This document shows positions 60,831 through 64,000 of a stretch of DNA of 64,000 bases, in pieces; positions within the stretch are counted from its first letter, which is position 1; every line of letters begins with the position of its first letter. This DNA comes from Marsupella aquatica (taxonomy: Eukaryota; Marchantiophyta). The position numbers were made by a program, and so were the translations under genes. The notes below the pieces were generated by a model. The model saw only the letters and a list, made by a program, of their open reading frames with translations. It did not search any database and had not been told where the DNA came from. The stretch is from contig OZ316893.1 in assembly GCA_973895155.1 (NCBI GenBank), positions 21,948,001-22,012,000 of the forward strand, given 5' to 3'.

Positions 60831-61129
60831 GCAGAACGGTATAGTTCTGGACATGCTTTTTCCCAAAGAAAAATAAAGGAGGAAAAAAAGGATTATGAGT
60901 AGTCCGTCAAATGAATTTTGTACACCTCAATCACCAAATTGATAATGGGATGTCATATACATATGGTTTGTCTGTAGTCTGTAGTGCATGGTTTAATTTT
61001 CATCAGTTATGGTCAGTCCTTGAAAGCATAAGCAGCAAGAATGATCAGTCATTTGCATGTGGAGATTGAGTAGTTTGTCAATCACTCATTGTTCCGTCTC
61101 ACGTGCTTGATCCTGCTTGTGGCATCCGG

Positions 61130-61137
61130 TATATAAG
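61130..61137 (+). promoter_or_regulatory. TATA box, kelch copy 4
   Basis: TATATAAG in the conserved context, with CACGTG at 61100-61105. Between this and the ATG, a phrase of about 75 bp (CCTGAATTGGTGATAG to GTTGAAGCGAG) is tandemly duplicated (near 61243 and 61321). The other copies have it once. Confidence 0.6.
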
Positions 61138-61504
61138 GGGCTTCTGCTAGCTGAAAAATGCGCATTCATCAGTCGCATTGCTCAGTGTAGACGAGTTGCC
61201 CACCTTACCTGGCGAAAGCAACATCCCTTGCTGTCCTCTAGTCCTGAATTGGTGATAGTTTATGCCTAGAGTCCTCACAAGTTGAAGCGAGTTAATCAAC
61301 ATCCCTTGCTCTCCTCTAGGCCTGAATTGGTGATAGTCTATGCCTAGAGTCCTCACAAGTTGAAGCGAGCTAATCATCAACTCCTCGGGGCTTCTAGCTA
61401 AGGCATTCTCATTATAGCTAGCTGTAATCTGGATTTCTGAGTATTTTTCTGGTGCCAAACCAAGCAGTGGCCGGGCGGGGCAGTGGGAAGGCTGTACGTA
61501 ATCA

Positions 61505-62714
61505 ATGGCCGGGAGGTTGCGATTGACGCCACCAATGAGCTACGAGGACCTGGAGGAAGAACTGCTACCAGGCATCCCCAATGACATCACCCTGCACGAG
61601 ATTACTCCAAAGCTGTCGTTTTCTGAAATTTCCGAGCTTCTTTGACAAGCAGTATTTGGGAGAAGGCTATTCAAGGTCATCTTGTCGAGGATGCGAGAGT
61701 TCGTAGTAACTCTGAAAAGAGTTTTGCTGTTTTTCTGCGGACATTTAATGGGCATGCAAAAGGTGTTGCTGACAATAGGACCACAATTTGGCTGTACTCC
61801 ATGACACAAAAAACTTGGTTCGAACTTCCTCCAATCCCTGGCATTCGGAAAGGCTTTCCACATCGTTGCCAAGTTGTTTCAGTGGATTGCAAGATATATG
61901 TTGTGGGAGGAGCACGTTCTAACAAACTGCACGAGGTTAGAGAGATGAGCCGATCACATGGGAGGAGGAACGTATACATGATGGATTTGGTAGGACCAAA
62001 GAAATGGAAGGAATGTGCACAAATGGGAGAAGCAAGACAAGATTTTGGTGCTGGTGTCATGAATGGGAAGATTTATGTTTTTGGGGGTGCGTCCAATTGT
62101 AAACTTACATGCGGAGCAGAAGTTTATGACCCTAAAGCTGATTGCTGGTCTCCCATAAAGCCCATGTTATCGAAATTCCATGCTTTTCATCAGGTTGTGA
62201 CAGTTGGGGAGGAGCTTTTTGTCCAGGGCTCGATCATTCGTGACTCCACTGATAGAGAAATTGATGATCCAAACCAGATTAATAATATCCTTGAGAATCC
62301 GCTCAAGTCTGTGAAGATCTATCACCCTGGAAAGGATTTCATGTGGGAGGCGATTTTGGAGCATCCTTCGCTGTCCAAGGAAATTTCTATCATATGACTC
62401 CTATTGGCGTTTATATGTATAATACAGAAAATCAGTCATGGTCACTTGTTCAATCATGTTCCTTTACTAATAATCAAGGGCGGTTGCAACATGGGCACAA
62501 TGTTAGAAGCGCCCTTTCTGTGGCAAAGGAGCTTTTAGCAATCGTAAGAATAGATTATAGTTTCTTGAATTCTGAAGAACACCTGCTACATACAAAAGGG
62601 TTTGGTCCGAACAACAAACAGATCAACCGGGAGATGATAGTAGAATGGCCTCCGCTAAGTCCCAAGGCAGTGCCTGGACACAGTGTAGCCTATCAGTTGG
62701 TCTGTTCAATTTAA
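61505..62714 (+). pseudogene. F-box/kelch copy 4 (inverted), frameshift and 34-bp deletion
   Basis: The ATG at 61505 opens the F-box, but a 1-nt deletion near 61638 (GAGCTTCTTT for GAGCTCTCTTT) ends that frame. The kelch part continues in another frame from 61642 to about 62340. A 34-bp deletion next to HPGKD then removes the WRLMEPLG stretch and shifts the frame again; the last part is open at 62343-62714. It lacks the AGCT insertion of copies 2 and 3, so its F-box lesion arose independently. Confidence 0.85.
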
Positions 62715-63405
62715 CTGTGAGCAATGCATGGCGGAATATATCAATTCCTCACCAATTAATAATTTTTGGCATTCCTCATTTCCCAATAATTGGAACACTT
62801 TATTTGATCTTCCGAGACGTCTCTTTTCTTCCAGTGTCAAGGATCAATCGATCATATGGAAATATCTTTTGTTTGTTTGTAGAATGGATGAAAATTAAAC
62901 ATTGGCACCTCGGGTGCCTAGCTAGGATTCAAATTGTTTTTCAACAGCAGGCACAGGTGCGTCTATCACTAATTGGAGGGCCGGCCCGTTGGAAAGAGGA
63001 AATACACCGACTAAGATGCGGATTGAAATATCGAAACAACACCCGCCAGTGCCTTAGTAAGGCCTCCTGCCGACATGCGCCGGCCTCATGGTTGATCAGA
63101 GATTAGTCTTCGTCAATGACTTGCTGCAAAGCAGTTGAAGATGTAAAATATAAGATCGATGCTATTCAAAACAACCTCATCATGTCATCATGTGGATTCA
63201 AATATTAACCGAATGCTTCCTTGGAACATCACTTTAAATATATTAAATATATAAGTAATGAGGTGTGGCAGGAATATATTTGTTTATTGAAAGCGAATAA
63301 GCTAGTTTGCAATAAAGTATGATGGCTAGATAAAACCTGCCTAACACAAACCTGTCGAAATATAAATAAATAAATAAATATATATAGTAAGGGATGCAAT
63401 AGGCT

Positions 63406-64000
63406 CATCTTGTGAAGGAGTAGAGCCTTTGAACCGTCGAAAGTCCTTTCTGTACTCAGGTAGTTGCGTCGAAAGCAATGAGCTCGACCTGAATCGCTGA
63501 AATCTACACTACGTATCTGTTCGGACTCTTAAAGAATGACTGCCTCTTGCTCTGCGCTGAGGATCTCGTGAGCTTCCCTGTCTATGACTTTGGGTTCTTG
63601 CTGCCATTTACCCTCATTCCCAGTAAGCTTTGTCGGAAGTGACACAGGAGCTTCATCGGAGAGTTCTGGAGATTGAAGTGTCTGTCTCTAGAATCTAGAG
63701 CTATCCCCCTGGATTGTGGTTACTTGGATTGAACTTCTAGGCCAGCATTGTGAGCAGCCGGTCAATGTTTCTGACAGACGGTTCCTTAACATTTTGCAGC
63801 TGAGGCCGTCATTCTTGGTTTCCAGCATTACATCGTCAACCTGGGGACGATCGTTATCTTCACCAACATTATTGTGAGAGCGATGGGAGGAGATGACGTA
63901 AGCTTTCACTCCACGATCTGTGATTTAGCTTACCTGAAGGAGACCCTAAACTTAGGATCTCCTTTTATCTCGCTATGGGGGGTTGGGTGTTTCCCGAAGT
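63406..64000. other. Sequence beyond the duplication, no gene seen
   Basis: One open frame at 63688-63909 (-) has no recognisable feature. Nothing else is supported. Confidence 0.35.

Larger units (their letters stand above)
59225..63405 (+). repeat. Segmental duplication block 4 (inverted copy of block 1)
   Basis: Colinear with block 1 read in reverse: distal flank, promoter, gene, then 3' flank ending near GCAATAGGCTC (about 63405), which matches GAGCCTATTGC in block 1 near 42470. Its gene half also mirrors block 3, making an inverted pair with arms of roughly 2.4 kb. Confidence 0.8.

Noticed and set aside
1-64000. tRNA, rRNA or CRISPR features
   Set aside because: I saw no convincing tRNA T-arm/acceptor pairing, no rRNA sequence and no regularly spaced repeat-spacer array; the tandem repeats have no unique spacers.

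Overview
The window looks like nuclear DNA of a land plant. Two genes have several introns with GT/AG borders and compatible phases. The recognisable proteins are plant-type: a membrane-anchored MYB/SANT protein like Arabidopsis maMYB, a membrane-anchored START protein of the At1g64720/At3g23080 type, F-box/kelch proteins and a geranylgeranyl diphosphate synthase (GGPPS) relic. Genes are sparse, and degraded non-LTR retroelements and small inverted-repeat transposons are common. The intronless F-box/kelch genes and low gene density suggest a seed-free plant such as a moss, but I cannot name the species and hold that inference loosely.

Layout. 0-4.2 kb: degraded coding-like sequence with an internal 476-bp duplication, a 275-bp MITE and a 64-bp tandem repeat. 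5.2-6.2 kb: maMYB-like gene (+). 7.4-8.1 kb: two small tandem repeats. 9.0-9.5 kb: frameshifted GGPPS pseudogene (-). 11.1-15.2 kb: seven-exon coiled-coil gene (-) that I do not recognise. 17.7-20.1 kb: 5'-truncated L1-type LINE (-). 23.0-26.4 kb: a second, different reverse-transcriptase relic (-), split by a second copy of the 3.0-kb MITE and by about 1 kb of unrelated sequence. 30.3-31.2 kb: a very GC-rich fold-back element with a perfect 8-bp target-site duplication. 35.6-39.1 kb: six-exon START gene (+). 42.2-63.4 kb: a segmentally duplicated region with four F-box/kelch copies, three on - and one on +. Only the first copy is intact. Copies 3 and 4 face each other as a large inverted repeat. 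Between copies 1 and 2 lies a third MITE family with one element nested inside another.

The three intact single-copy-looking genes (maMYB-like, coiled-coil, START) are unrelated in function and do not form a cluster. The clearest biology is structural. Three distinct non-autonomous element families all leave 8-bp target-site duplications. The F-box/kelch family expanded by direct and inverted duplication, then decayed and shows mosaic (gene-conversion-like) copies. The inverted pair could in principle yield double-stranded RNA matching the intact copy; this is inference only.
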